Below, in pieces: positions 23,466-36,300 of a DNA stretch of 64,000 nucleotides; the stretch's first letter is position 1; each line of letters opens with the position of its first letter. Location of the stretch: the NCBI GenBank assembly GCA_016165875.1, contig JABBOT010000006.1, forward strand, positions 2,805,647 to 2,869,646, given 5' to 3'. The position numbers and the translations under genes were made by a program. Source of the DNA: Acanthopleura granulata (lineage: Eukaryota > Mollusca > Polyplacophora > Chitonida > Chitonidae). The notes beneath the pieces were generated by a model. The model made no database searches. It saw nothing but the letters and a program-made list of their open reading frames with translations, and was not told the DNA's origin.

Positions 23466-24361
23466 CCTCTACCCAGCAAGTATGGATTGGTTTTCGCATT
23501 GTACCCAGCGGAATGCAGGTAATAGATTTTACAAAGATTAATCTACCCATTAAAGCCTGGTAACGTTCAGCTTGTGAATCCTTAACCTACTTGTATGTTA
23601 CGGCAAACTATTAAGCTACTTGTCGTATGTAACGACAAACTATCAAGCTACTTTGTACATGTACGGTGGTTAAAGCCATGCAGTGATTGTAGTGTTTAGA
23701 TAATGACCTAGAAATTTATGTTAATCAGGTCATAGCCGGCAAACCACCATTACCAAGGGAAGAACGTTACATTTATACATAGTAGGCCTACTCACCTATC
23801 AGGCACTGGCACACACTGAAACATATCAACAATCTCGGGTACGCCATTCCGAAAACTCAAAATCAGATCGACAAGTCTTGCAAATTGTTAGCTTACATCA
23901 GCATATATGTAAAGTCACAAGGAAACACATGATGGACGAAGTCATCATGAAATACCGATGCCCACGGACGTCTCAATAACTATCTGACTCAGTTGGCAGT
24001 AAGTGTGATATCATCTACACATTACACAATGCATAGCGCCCACGACAGAAAAACGCGCCCAAACAACAGGAACCGTGCTTGTGTTCTGGATCACGTGCTC
24101 ACAGTCACATATAAAGACTTGGCATCAGCAGAGTGCCCCACACACATTGATTCATGAAACCATCTTGTATTCTGTACAGAGGGCATATTTATATACAACA
24201 ATTTATGGTCAAATGCTTATGTATGTGTATTAACCTGAACGTTTAAACAGCTATACCTATGAAGTGCGTAACAATCTATAGGCCTCCATTGTTAGACTTC
24301 AAAAGCAAAATTTACGGCGTCCAGTTTGTAACTCATAAGTGATGGGCCTTTCTTACTCTTC

Positions 24362-24595
24362 ATGGGGGACTCCGTGGCTCAGTTGGTTAGTACACTAGCA
24401 CAGCGTAATGACCCAGGAGTCTCCCACCAATGAGGTCGCTGTGAGTTCAAACCCAGCTCATGCTGGCTTTCTCTCCGGTTGTACGTGGGAAGGTCTGCCA
24501 ACAACCTGCGGTTGGTCGTGTGTTTCCCCAGGGCTCTGCCCGATTTCCTCCCCCCCCCCCCACCACCTTAATGCGGATGTCGTATAAGTGCAATG
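24362..24595 (+). mobile_element. Family-1 SINE truncated at the right edge of unit B
   Basis: Head GGGGACTCCGTGGCTCAGTT, body, a poly-C tract near 24555, then abrupt loss of homology after GTCGTATAAGTGCAATGAA at about 24595, where the dispersed block starts. Confidence 0.85.
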
Positions 24596-26253
24596 AAGAT
24601 AAGCATCCCGATCTAGGGCTTCTTAAATTTTATCCCAGGAACTTATCCTCGAGCTATTTAGCATCAACCTTCGAAGTCTCAAAAATTAATTAAATCTCCA
24701 TAAAGCACGAAGGCGTCATGTTTGGTGACGCAAAGCATTATGGGAACAATACTCGCCCTTTCACCATCTCGATCTCCATAAAATGTATCCTAGAATTTAC
24801 ACTGTGTGATAGCAGTTGTTCAGTCTTTGGAACAATATCTCGACGATGGCGACATTTGATCCTCTTTAATAAACACCTGAAGTATTTCACTTTTGTTTGC
24901 AACATCGGCATCAAACATCGCGAACCCTGGTGTGTACCGAGAGAGATAGAATTTCCTCGAGTTTTATCATGACTTAACCGTTGGCGTTAGGGGTCGGAAA
25001 TTGTATCGGATGCAAAAAACATCCAACCTGTTGAGAAAAATGCAACACAGAAACAGAGCCGAACTGGTCGGGCGAAACCGGACGGTAGGTGGCCGAGTTG
25101 GCGCAATTAGTGTTCAATGGGACCTTCCCATGGCGTTGTAGCGTAGTGGAGGGGCCATGTGGTTACTTGGCTAACCGGCCTCCGGCTCTCTTCCTACTGA
25201 ATAAAACTGGTGAGTTTCATGGTCTTCCTCTAATTTGATTTCAATTAATATACGAGCATTATGGCTGATCCACTGACACCTATAAACTGGAGCATTTATG
25301 GGTTAACGTCAATCTGACACACCAAACATAGCCTATATACCAACCATAAGTATCTCCAATAATCACTGTAACCAGTGAACGTTTCATGATTCTCATCACA
25401 GGCCGGACTGCATTGGTGAGAGGCTCCTTTTGCACATTGTGGTACTCAGCCACGACGCGGCCACAAACACATGCATACACACAGGCTGGTTTAGGATCAT
25501 AACTTGCGTTGAAATTTCTTTGAAGTATTTTAATGCATAGTCATATAGTTGTGCATGGCCTAGAAGCTTTTGTCAGGGATACAACTGGCTTAGCCTGTAT
25601 TCTGCCTACGACTGAATTAAGCCTTATACTTGCACGAAACATACACCGAGTAGTTTAGCGCGCTGGCCAGCGAGAATTCACAACAGAGGTATTCAAGCGG
25701 ACGAACAGACGATCACGCACATACAATCCCATCGTACATGACAACAGATTTGTAAATACTCATGGTTTCAGATTACGAGGAAGGCCCCGTCAAAAAGGAA
25801 AGCGAATCAAACGTAGGCCTACGTTCTTACGTCATGCATCATTTCTAAAGGTGGACAAAGATATAATATACTCGTGAGACAGGCTGAATTGTAGTCTGAC
25901 GGAATAACAGGTATAGGCCTATCTCACCTGTCTTGATAAAAGTCCCCGCTCTCCCGCTCTCTTTACACGAAAATAAAAGTTAACACGGTAAGTGCGCGGT
26001 AAAATAGCCCAGTAACGCGTTTGTTGGCTTAGGATATGTGAAGCTTTGATAAAAGACACAGGGTGCGAGAGAAAATATTTAGTAATACATGTATATAAAG
26101 CCGAGACAGTAGCTAAAGCTACTTGTCTTTTTGTGTGTGTACTGACCTAATTCTTCTAATTTTTGGGACAGGTATCAGTGGTGCTGAAAGCAAAAAATTA
26201 TCTTTCCCTCCCAGTTTTTCAGCAAAGTAAAGTTATAAATATGTTGTTCATTA
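24596..26253. repeat. Right copy of the dispersed duplicated block
   Basis: Collinear with 2530-3885. It also contains about 200 extra bases (24670-24865), and the interior of the inverted-repeat element (24870-25120) lies in the opposite orientation to that at 2345-2640. No gene recognised. Confidence 0.85.
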
Positions 26254-26700
26254 GAAGAAGTAACCATGTGGGGAATGTGTGTATTCCTGTCACAATTACA
26301 CGTATATTGCCTAAGGGGCAGACCAAGTGTCCCAATAATTTGAAAAATTGGCGTATATTGGCGTAAATTGGCGTAAAGAAAACTCCATGCCCTCAAATAG
26401 TTATATTTCACATTTCAAATTCCTTCTTTCATAGCATATGCTTAAAAGCCTTAATGAATACACCCAACATATGAATACAGACAACAAAATATTACGGGAT
26501 TACAGTCGAAACGTTGATTGATCTGTAAATATAAAATGACAAAAGGCAAAAGTAAAAGCTTGTAATATATTTTAGAATTTTTTTTTTATTTATTTTTTAT
26601 TTATATATTTTTATATGTCTTATAACAGTAATAAAATTTTATGACATTGGTTTTGGTTAACATGACTGGAATGACTATATGAAATAAAAAAGACACATGG
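26254..26700. other. AT-rich spacer without recognisable features
   Basis: A poly-T/A-rich run at 26575-26620; no coding signal. Confidence 0.5.
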
Positions 26701-26715
26701 AAAAGAAAACGAACT

Positions 26716-26732
26716 CGTCCCCGGGTGGGCTC

Positions 26733-26789
<57 letters not shown>
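26716..26789 (-). tRNA. tRNA-Asn (anticodon GTT)
   Basis: A 74-base cloverleaf reads on the minus strand. Acceptor stem GTCTCCG pairs with CGGGGAC. A-box region TGGCGCAATCGGTTAGCGCG. Anticodon arm TTCGG-CTGTTAA-CCGAA puts GTT at 26755-26753. B box GGTTCGAGCC, discriminator G, no intron. A TTTT run just downstream (26709-26706 on the minus strand) suits Pol III termination. It differs from the surrounding SINE heads in having fully paired stems, and looks functional. Confidence 0.96.
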
Positions 26790-27693
26790 TGCCATACGGG
26801 GATGTCGATTTTAAAAGGATAGATCTTAGTGGCATATACTCGGAAGAAAAATGAATTCCTTTGCATCGATTTTGATACTGGTTTGGCTGGACATTCTCCA
26901 CCTGTCATTGAATGGACTTGTGCTTGCTTACCGCCTTTATCAACAACGGTCATTCTAGCTCGAGAAGTGTATCTAGGTCGGGATTAAGAGTTACGTCCCT
27001 TGGTGCGAAAGTTTTAGTAACTTGAGCCTTCGCAATCGCGTCGACCTCAGCAAGCCCATATCTACAGCCGCCAGGTGACTTCATTTTGTAAGAAGCTACT
27101 ATTAGGGTATCTGTTTATATTCTCCATTCTGTGAAGATTTGGCACCACTACACTGCAAATTTTCACATACCATATATTTCGAGAAGTGTTCTGAAAGACC
27201 TGCCCGGCCGCCTTCAAAGTTTTGATTCGTTATTTCCCGTTACGGTTCACACCTTATTTTACCCCTCGCAAGGGAACTCATTAATTTCATTTTATGCCAG
27301 AAACTGTCACAAAAATGTGATTATCATATTATGACGGAGAACAACTGATGAAGTGTCAAGGGTCTATACATTACTTTGCACTTGTATTAATTAATTGATT
27401 AATTAATACAATACTGGTTTTACTCGCACCAACACGCTTTGCTCGTGCAGACACGGCGGTGGAAACATTGTCAAAATAGCATGAGAGTTTATACGGAACT
27501 CTGCTTCACGGCCTCATAAGTCCAGCACTAGGTTTCGTTAACGTTCTTAATTTACATATGATATCCAGATTGTTCTGTAGTAAAACATACTGTAATTTCT
27601 GGTTATAAGCCGTAGTTCTCAGAATATTGTCCAGTGTTGTTCATTTTCCAGTGCCTTCCCATGTTAGGTCCCGGAAGTTCGCGGTCTCGAATT
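26790..27693. other. Intergenic; diverged repeat and a short AT palindrome
   Basis: 27185-27330 resembles 55790-55900 over about 100 bases (TTGATTC, TTACCCC, GAACTCATT, TCATTT, CCAGAAA/TCAGAAT, CACAAAA in order), probably an old repeat. 27383-27410 is a near-perfect AT palindrome (GTATTAATTAATTGATTAAT). Confidence 0.45.
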
Positions 27694-27815
27694 AATTTTT
27701 TTTTTTAAATTTATTTTAACACCGTGTTCAAAAATATTTCGCTTATAATACGACTACCACCGATGTGAGAGGGCTCTGGGGAAATCCACGACCATCCGCC
27801 GGTTGCTTTCGAGTT
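27694..27815 (-). mobile_element. Family-1 SINE, partial
   Basis: A T-rich tail complement, AACACCGTGTTCAAAAATATTT, then GGGGAAATCCACGACCATCC; truncated before the head. Confidence 0.75.
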
Positions 27816-28161
27816 TTTCAGGTGCGCTTGTTGGCCCTACTGAACAGACCTGCAGGCCTAACCGGTAGGCCTGTATCACATACGTCTAACCTGATTACTG
27901 CCTTTGTAATAATACTGTCCATAGCTGAATAGGTGTCGTACCGGTATTTAATTTTTCTGTAAAATTCTATCTACCGTATACTATAACTGGTGTAGGCCTA
28001 CATGGCTTGATACATGTGTGAACATTAGAGGCCTAATGGAAATTGTCAAATTAGCCTATTGTATATAGACCCCTATGGCAGATCATCCTATGGAGTCCTT
28101 AATCTGAAGGACGAATGCACCGAATTAATGATAAAACCTTCATGTATTCAGTCTGTGTTCA

Positions 28162-28366
28162 TTTATTTATTTATTCGATTAGTGTTTTACGCCCTGCATA
28201 CTCAAGAATATTTCACTTTTACGACGGTGGTGGCACGGTGGGAAGAAACCGGGCAGAGCGTGGGGAAAACCCATGACCATCCGCAAGTTGTTGGCGGACC
28301 TTCCCGCGTGTATGCTACGACCGGAAAGGAATCCAGCATGAGCTGGGCTTGAACTCACAGCGATCG
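28162..28366 (-). mobile_element. 5'-truncated family-1 SINE with 12-bp target duplication
   Basis: Flanked by AGTCTGTGTTCA at 28150-28161 and 28367-28378. Tail ATTTATTTATTTATTCGATT; truncated just past GAACTCACAGCGATC. Confidence 0.9.
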
Positions 28367-28643
28367 AGTCTGTGTTCAAGTTACATGTATACCAACATGC
28401 ACACGCGCTTATACCATGTGTTCAGAAACTGATTAGATCTAATCAAAGCAATGTGTTGTTTACAACAGTTATGCCTACTTTAATTAAAAATATGTGCACG
28501 ACATGTGTAGGTTAGCCTACCCGACGCGTAGCCATATCAATATCTAGGGGGAAGTGGGGCAAAATGGGCTCTCGGGGCGTTATGGGACAGTGCCCCAAAA
28601 GAGCCAACGTTCTTGCTACCACCTATGTTGCCGCGGCATACAT

Positions 28644-28718
28644 CAGATCGAGGCTGACATGGAGTAATCAGATCGAGGCTGACATGGAGTAATCAGATCG
28701 AGGCTGACGTGGAGTAAC
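28644..28718. repeat. 25-bp tandem repeat, three copies
   Basis: Units begin CAGATCGAGGCTGAC at 28644, 28669 and 28694. Confidence 0.95.
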
Positions 28719-30820
28719 AATGTCAAGGATATTTGATTTGTATACATGAATAGATCACCCTGCAAGCTCTGACTACAGCCTCACGCGTTCGACTCAAACG
28801 CTTGCACTGCACTCGGCCGCAGCCACATAGGGCAGAGGTTTTACCAGGTGCGAGACGAAATGCTTCAACTCAGTTCCCAATCATATTTCCCGTTTCTTTA
28901 TAGTTTTTTCATCAAAAATCAGACGTTTTGACGTATACGCCTGTAAGTTATGTAATATTTATCAAATCAATAAATAATAACTGTGCAATATATGAAAAGC
29001 ACCCTGCAAATTAGTAATCGCAACCGACATTCGTGTACCCGGCATCAACCGCCATGCAGCCGTCAATGATTACAAGGCCAATTTCCAAAACAACAAATGA
29101 CAAAAAGCATTAAAGAACTGAAAAAAGCATATAAAATAGAAATTAGGGCGGACTCACACAAAGAGAATCAGTCAACAGTTTTTAATGTTGATGAAAAGAC
29201 GCCAACGAGGCGTACAAATGCCCCCACTTTAACGTTACAAAACACGGAATGTGATTCCAATCTCAGTTAAACGACATTCATACGAAAGCTGACGCACCCA
29301 GCTTTGCGTTGTATGAATGAACATGGATGCTTTCTCTTCGTAGCACAAAGCCTGAAACCGTAAGTTTATATGTTTTTTTTTTTTTTTTTTTTTTTTGGAC
29401 GTATCCGGCAACAGAGGAGAGAAGCGTCCGCGACAGTTCTGGCTTGATTCCTCAGCGCTGAAAGTCACTGTTGACACAACCATCTATCTACTCTGGACCA
29501 AATAAATTATTCTTTCACCATAATATAACACTTCACTCCGTAAATTCCGAGTTCCCAGTTCATCTTGCCGCCAGACTCATAAACCATCAGGGCGATAACA
29601 ATTTCACTCTGACTGGTCACAAGCAGGCTGTGCGACCTATCAGAGCGAAGCTTTTCCCTGTGACTTGATTTCCCTGTTACCGGATTTGACCGACGAAACA
29701 AAAAATGTACACACTGACTGGTTTCCGGTTTCGTGTAGGTGTGAGAGAGAATGTTGATTCATACCGGAACGAAAAGCTGAATGTGACAACTTCCGAAGCA
29801 ACGTCTTTTGGATCAGATTGGAGTATTTTCCCTGCTTTGTGTCCAGTTGTGTCAAGTTACGACTTAAGTCCGAGGCATTTAAGTTATGTAATTTGTTATA
29901 TATATTCGGTAGAAATAGCATTCACACGATTCTGCCACCAATGGAAATGACACCACTTCCGGTCTCAGACAGCCATCCCCTCTCGGTAGGGGCAAAGATA
30001 ACTCAGCCTGTCTCACCATTGTTCCGGATATCCACTAAAGCACGCGACCACCAAAATCCTTTCCACGTTCTCGGTTAAGTCCGTGATTTTTAAACAACCA
30101 CAGCGGTTGCTAACCACAAACGGTCCCGTCTTTGTAGGGGTACCGCGACCTAGTGGGATCAGCACTGATCCAGCAATGCGAAAAATTGTCCTCCACTTTG
30201 GTAAGGCATTGGTGTATGGGTATAAAGACACTAAAAAATTTCCTTACTATTTATGTAGTAATTTCACAAAGAACAACCACTTAAAACTGTATGCCCTAAT
30301 TTTTGTTGGCCCCAAATGACACATACTGTCAAATAACCAGATGTCTGGCCTACAACATATCCAAATGTCATTAGTGGTGGACCACCATTTTCTAAAAGTA
30401 AATCAGCTGGAACGCAGGACCTGGCGTCCTATCGTCATAGAAACAGGGCGTAGGGGGCACCTGCTCACTGGATAATATTTTTTTCTGTTTAATCGTAGCC
30501 ACAAGTAATGGACTTTTTTTCTAACCATTATTTGTCAAAATTTATACCTGCAAAATTACCTGGCAGTACAGAGATACAGCCAATCCCTCTCCGTCCCCAC
30601 CATTTTCTGTGCACCTGAATCTTGCATACAAAATCCAATTACTGTTTTTATACCTATAGGCCTATAGTTACTTGAAACATGAAAACCCGCATGGCCAATT
30701 ATGGCTTCACAATTATGCATATAGAATATCAGTTTTACGAGTGTGTTCTATAGAAGCTATGAAGTTACTAGCAACACTATTCTCACCGGTAACAATTTCG
30801 TGAATTTAACTTAGATCAGT
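28719..30820. other. Intergenic, no gene supported
   Basis: Short overlapping frames occur on both strands around 29230-30320, but none has a recognisable domain, splice context or repeat identity. A poly-T run lies at 29371-29396. Confidence 0.45.
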
Positions 30821-30909
30821 GGGATACCTTTTCCCGCACAATGGCGATCCCGTCCCAAGCTGACTCGACTATTGTTCTTTTGCACGCCACGGGTAATACG
30901 TTATCACTT
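30821..30909. repeat. Left arm of a 10-kb-spaced inverted repeat
   Basis: GGGATACCTTTTCCCGCACA to GGTAATACGTTATCACTT matches the reverse complement of 41081-41172 over about 90 bases with few differences. The second arm lies in LPMO intron 2. Confidence 0.85.
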
Positions 30910-30941
30910 GTTTGAGTGGCATTTAGAAGTTGGGATGGAAG

Positions 30942-31106
30942 TACACTAGACAGGTCTTTGTAATGGATATACAATTTCTTGGTTTATTAACACGACGTTT
31001 CGATGTAGATATTAACATCGTTATCAAGTGTGAGACTTATCACTTGATAACAATGTTAGTATCCACATCGAAGTTGTATATCCATAGGAAAGATCTGTCT
31101 AGTGTA
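30942..31106. mobile_element. Hairpin (fold-back) element
   Basis: The arm TACACTAGACAGGTCTTTGT..TTATCAAGTG folds onto CACTTGATAACAATG..GTCTAGTGTA around a loop of about 10 bases. The left arm has about 23 extra bases. Likely a MITE remnant; no coding. Confidence 0.8.
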
Positions 31107-31509
31107 ATACGTTATCAGTTTGTCCACAAAACGCCATGGTAAATGCGAGAATGAACAATAAACTACACAGCTTGGACCCGAAGTACCTTTGAAGGGAAAA
31201 GTTCCTAAATCTCAGAGAGAAACAGAGTTGATCTTATTCTGCGGCACAGGTTAAATTCTGACATATCACCGCGAAAAACTATAACAAGCCCTGGATTAGA
31301 AGCTCCAACCTCCATAGTCAATGGTCAGGCAACTGCGGTATTAATATAAACGTCTTCTTCTATTTTTTCTTATTTTTCGTTTCGATTTTCTTTTTTCAGC
31401 AAAGCAACAGCCCCTCAGTTTTAATTAATGAATGATATTAACAAAATAGCTGGGATGTACTTCACATTTGCTTGAAATTTATTTACCTGTTTGGATTCAC
31501 AGTCTGCAG

Positions 31510-31835
31510 ACATATTAACAAAGCCAGTTAACTAACATCAGACATGACACCCTCGCCAGTCACATTATACTGACACCAGACCTATTTATACTATACTGGC
31601 ACCAGACACGACACTCCACCCAATCACTGTGAACTGACTGCAAATTTCACACACAGTAGGCCGTAATCCGTCAGCGTGTCGACACCAGACATGACAGCAT
31701 TAGTGTCACAGTATATATGTATATGCTGACGCCAGACATGACACCTTCCCCAGACACTATCCTGACACCAGGAATGGCCCCGTCACAATCACAAACATCA
31801 TATAATGACACCACTCTTGACAGACAGCCTATACT
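31510..31835. repeat. Degenerate tandem repeat of TGACACCAGACATGACAC-type units
   Basis: At least seven imperfect units built on GACACCAGACATGACACC plus a CCAGTCACA-like spacer. A related short tract is at 45480-45540. Confidence 0.75.
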
Positions 31836-31839
31836 TACA

Positions 31840-33335
31840 CTGAAATAAAAACTTGCTGAGCGTATGGCGCGAAAAAATACGGACCTATATTTTTCCGATC
31901 TAAGAACTCGGGGTTGAACTCAAGGTCGTGAAATGGATTTACGTGCGCGTCAGACGCTGTGATTATTCTCTAATCCCTGAGAAAAAATATGTTTTGAAGG
32001 TACAAATAAAGCTCTAAGAGCGCACATGTATTACTGGTATCGGGTCAAAGTGGAAGAAGGCCTTGTTATTTAATGACGCTGATGCATGTACATGTGTGTT
32101 TGTAAATGTCGTAGTGTTGCAGTTGTAGTTCTACAAAATGCAGACAAGGACAAAAAAAAATAACATAACACACCAATCAAATACAGATAAAAAAAAATTA
32201 ATCATTCGTGAGTAAAGTGAGAAAACATTTTAAATAATTTTCCGGTTTGTCTGTTGTTACTCTGTGAGCAGAGAGCATTATTTAAGGTGATTCCGCACAC
32301 TCAGGAAGTTCATTGCTGACGTCATGTCCGAAAATTTCAAACTATTAACGGAAGATATAGATGGAAAAAGAGAGGAATTATTAACACATAAAATATGCCT
32401 TAAAAACGAAAAAAATCAACCTCAACCATTCCCTCAACCATTTTAGAGATTAGTTTCCTTTTCATGTATCCGGAGAAAGTGTCATCTCTCACGTCACATA
32501 CGGGAAAAAATATTTCTACTATAGCTGAATACTGTTTTCTTTTTACCTGAAGAAAATAAAACAATTTTAGTCAAGTTTCAACGAAAACATGGCACGTCTC
32601 TATCGACATTGTTTTACTGTGTATTTCCTTGTCCCAAGCCGTTCAATCTTACTAATTTCAAACCACACTTTAAACCACGTTACTAGCTAGCCTCGGGTTG
32701 GTACCGCAATAGCTGTCCAGAAACCCGTGTCCTTTTTACCCCGGTACCATCGAACTTGATACAAGATATCTCTGTGCGTTGTTACCAAGGATACCGCGCG
32801 ATCCGCGTCCCCCCGGATGTGCTCGCCCTCGGCAAATCTCCGTGGTTTTACTTTAAAAGTGAAGAACGAGGCTAGCGGCACGGCACCTTGTGCTTTGGGT
32901 GACCCCGTTGTCTTGTGATTTGAGGGAATAGGAGGGGGAGGTGGAGAGAGCGAGCTTTGCAGAGACAATATTGGGGAATTCACGAATCGTCAGGCTTCGC
33001 TTTGCTTTGAGCTTGTCCGCATATCCCGCAAAAAGAGACCGGTAGACGAACATTTATAGATTCGCAAACCTAGACACCTGTATATTTTTGACCGATGAGA
33101 TTCGCCCCTCTAGCAGTCGTCAATATAGGACGAAAAAACAATTGACTGTTCGAAAACAAGTTAAAACGTTTCATTGAGTGTCACTGTGGATGTAGTGACC
33201 GGGAGTGGAAAACTTTCACACCTATAGCACAGAGGAATCATCTAGTCAGTGCTCGATGGTGCTGGATATACAACCCAGAAACTAGTGTTTCAATAGACTT
33301 CTCTGTGATAACTTTAAACTGCTTATTATCCAGTA
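31840..33335. other. Upstream region and 5' leader of the LPMO gene
   Basis: Contains the promoter and 5' UTR by position only. No convincing TATA box or upstream coding exon was seen. Minus-strand frames at 32687-33053 lack recognisable domains. Confidence 0.4.
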
Positions 33336-36300
33336 ATGCCGCGGCTAAAAACCGTTACTTTGGCAGTCTGTGTTGTTGTTGTTGCCCCTCTCTTAGGGCG
33401 TGTCCGGGGCCATGCCCGCCTGCTGAACCCGCCTTCGCGTGCTAGTAAATGGCGGATGGGTTTCTCAATGCCGGCCGCGGACTACGACGACAATCAAGGA
33501 TACTGCGGAGGAAGATCTGTAAGTTATGGTTTTTATATCACCCGTTATTTAAGAGTTAAATCTTCAGTCCATGTATATTCAGTGCATGAATGTATAAAAT
33601 GATACCCAGTCGAACATATAAGCAACCGCAATAGACGTAACAATTCTATATCTTCTCGTTAATCATGAAATGAGGGACAGTTGCTTCCTTTTTTTCTGAA
33701 ACTTTTAAATAATGACCTTTTTGCTTGTGCTTGTACCTTCACAAGTTAGAACTTTCTAATAACATCAGTAGCCAGTTTCCAAAGCCAATTAGTCGTAACA
33801 CGCACACTACTAAATGTAAAGGATGACTCATCTCTAATTATTAATCTTACATGAACCATCTTAAAGGAGTTTATTATGCATTGTATTTACCCCGGCAATT
33901 TGCACTGTGATATATACTTTTGTCAGTATTTAAAACATATTTTTTTGTGTGGAAAATGTATATGTACACTGAATTGCAATGAAACTTCTTCGTGCAAAGT
34001 GGTAACATGCAAAGATCATTTCAGTCGGAATTCTTGAACACTTGTTCTGGCATGGAAGAGACTTTAGAGAGTACAATGGTTTCCATGATTACATTCGGAT
34101 TTTGATCTGAGTCATCCGTTATACCAAGACTTCATGTACGTATATTTTTGAATACGGTTTAAAAATATGTATATATTTGCGAATCAAATAAGTCAAATGT
34201 CTTCAGAGTACTTTTCGCAGAATTTCAGCTTAAAACCTTGTTCAAAGTCCCAGTAACAGTTACACACTGTAAAATGACCAACGCCCAACGAGTTTAATGG
34301 ATAATTAAACTTGAAACAAGCGTGTTTAATAAGAAAAAAAAACCACCTATATTTAAGTATTAAACATAAGTGTCCAAAACGTGTGTGTAGGCTGATACTG
34401 TAATGCTATAATGTCTAAGTGTTTAATATCTGATGCATAAAAGTGTTTATAAGTTGAACATCGGAACTTACAGTGTAGGGATTAAATAATGCTTCCTAGT
34501 GCGGATAGCATTGCCCAGTTCACGGAGACGGTTTGATGAATTTGCAATGGAATTGTCCGAAGAAGATGAAATGTAATTTTAACTGATTTTCTTTAGTTCT
34601 GTGGTATTGGTAGAATGTAAAAACCCAGTTAAGTATGCTTTTTAGAATATATATATAATGTATTACGAAATAGCCGCGTAAACTTTCAGGAAGAACACTT
34701 GGCCAGATGAATTAAAATTCTGTCCTATCATTTTCAGTGTTTCGTGGGCTATGTTTAGAGACATGCATGATAGGTGTTTGCAGGCCTTGGGCCAAGGTAA
34801 ATCCCAAATATCTGCCTAGCAAATAAACCTATCAGAAAAACAAACCATGAACTCTTGCAAAACGTGTTCTTCGCGCGACAGTTTGAAGCCAATCGCCATA
34901 ACAGAATCAACAGTGACATGCTTCGGTATTTAAAAGTCGCCTGACAAAACAGGCGATTGTCACAGAATTTAGGAAAATGAGTTAAACGTTGTTGTTTTCT
35001 TCGGGGAGGGGGGGAGGAGATTTGTACAAAATGCAAGTGTTTCTTAACTCTGTGTGCCGATGACGTGACCTTGTGGCAACTCCACACGCCAAGGTCATGG
35101 GCCGTGTTACAACTGATGACAAATAGTACAGGAGATATAACGGCATATCTATACATAAATTAATTCAGGAAGAAAGCGCGTTTATCCTCATTTATCCACT
35201 CATGCATACAGTTATTTATTTATGACTTTTTACGCGCTTCGTGTTTAAAGCCGTGCACGTTAGTGTTTCATTGTATGGCGTTCACTTTTACTGGTGAGAA
35301 AAACCGTGCAGGTTTTATACTGGTTGTAAACAACGTCTAGGTTTTATACCGGTGTAAAAAAACAGTGCAGGTTTTATTCTGCTGGAAAACAGGGTGCAGG
35401 TTTCATACTGGTTGAAAACACCGTGCAGGTTTTATTCTGGTGTGAAAAAAACAGTGTAGGTTTTATTGTGGTGGAAAACAGCGTGCAGGTTTTACACTGG
35501 TGGAAAACAGCGTGCATGTTTTATGCTGGTGGAAAATACAGTACACGGTATTTACTGTTGAAAAACATCGCGCAGTTTAGAACAAACTGTGCAGGTTTAA
35601 TACTAGTGGAGGAAACTGTGCCGATTTTATACTGGTGGAGATTTATGCGGGTAGAACAGGATGCAGGATTTATACCGGTGGATGTCTACATGCGAAGAAC
35701 AAACTGTGCCGGTTTTTAATGCTGTTGGAAAACACCATGAAGGGCTTATATGGATGGAAGAAACCGTGCAGGATATTTACCAGTGGAGGAAACCCCAGAC
35801 GGATTTATACCTGTGGAGAAAATCGTTCATGATTTGTACTGCTGAACGAAGCCTTTCAACGTTTGTAAAGGTGGAGGAGGCTGTGCGCGGTTGTTATGTT
35901 GTATGTATCGGAACGATCGTACATGGGGCTTTTACACACCTTGTGATAACATATAATACAGAAGGCGGCTACCCAAAGAAAAACAAAAAACAGAGAAAAA
36001 AACAACAGCGATCTGTTTCCCCGGTTGTGCTGGATTTTATTTTCAAGCTAGGATATTTGCTCAAAAAAGCAAACGCTCGACGAAGTGCAAGGCAAGGTCG
36101 CTTAAATTTTTAAATCTGAAATGCAGACAGCGCCAAGAGTGCTTGGAATTTCTAGAAATAAAGTTAACTGGAGTTTTCGTACATGTTGGATGGCATATGT
36201 AAGAAGATCTATGGTTCTTGGTGTTCCCTCTGTCAGTCAGTCTTTGCGATTTGCCCATCTTTCCCGACAACCGCGGATCTGTTCTGGCAAATGCCGTGGC

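Larger units (their letters stand above)
18189..23847 (-). pseudogene. Ig V-like gene, copy B (truncated or decayed)
   Basis: The same five exons as copy A can be placed: signal 23847-23796 (MAYPRLLICF..), Ig domain from 20778, membrane exons 19941-19837, 19373-19209 and 18358-18189. The Ig domain is intact, with both cysteines, the Trp and DAGNYSC. The frame then meets TAA at 20429-20431, right after HVFLHVGMG. A second TAA (19937-19939) sits at the start of the first membrane exon in the phase used by copy A. The second membrane helix carries Leu to Pro, Ile to Thr, Ala to Glu and Trp to Ser changes that would break it. The 3' exon stays open. It is either a secreted one-Ig protein or a pseudogene; the loss of hydrophobicity shows that selection on the membrane part has relaxed. 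Confidence 0.68.
18131..24595. repeat. Unit B of the tandem segmental duplication
   Basis: Collinear with 11908-18130. Unit-B-specific features are a SINE at 18690-18940, a SINE at 23298-23465 and loss of the 16.4-16.7 kb segment. It ends inside the SINE at 24362-24595, where homology to the 2.53-kb block begins. Confidence 0.93.

Noticed and set aside
28644..28718. Possible CRISPR-like regular repeats
   Set aside because: Three direct 25-bp units without spacers in a eukaryotic genome; a plain tandem repeat.
35423..36113. Plus-strand frames of 98-150 codons in LPMO intron 1
   Set aside because: They run over the 30-bp degenerate minisatellite and lack splice support.
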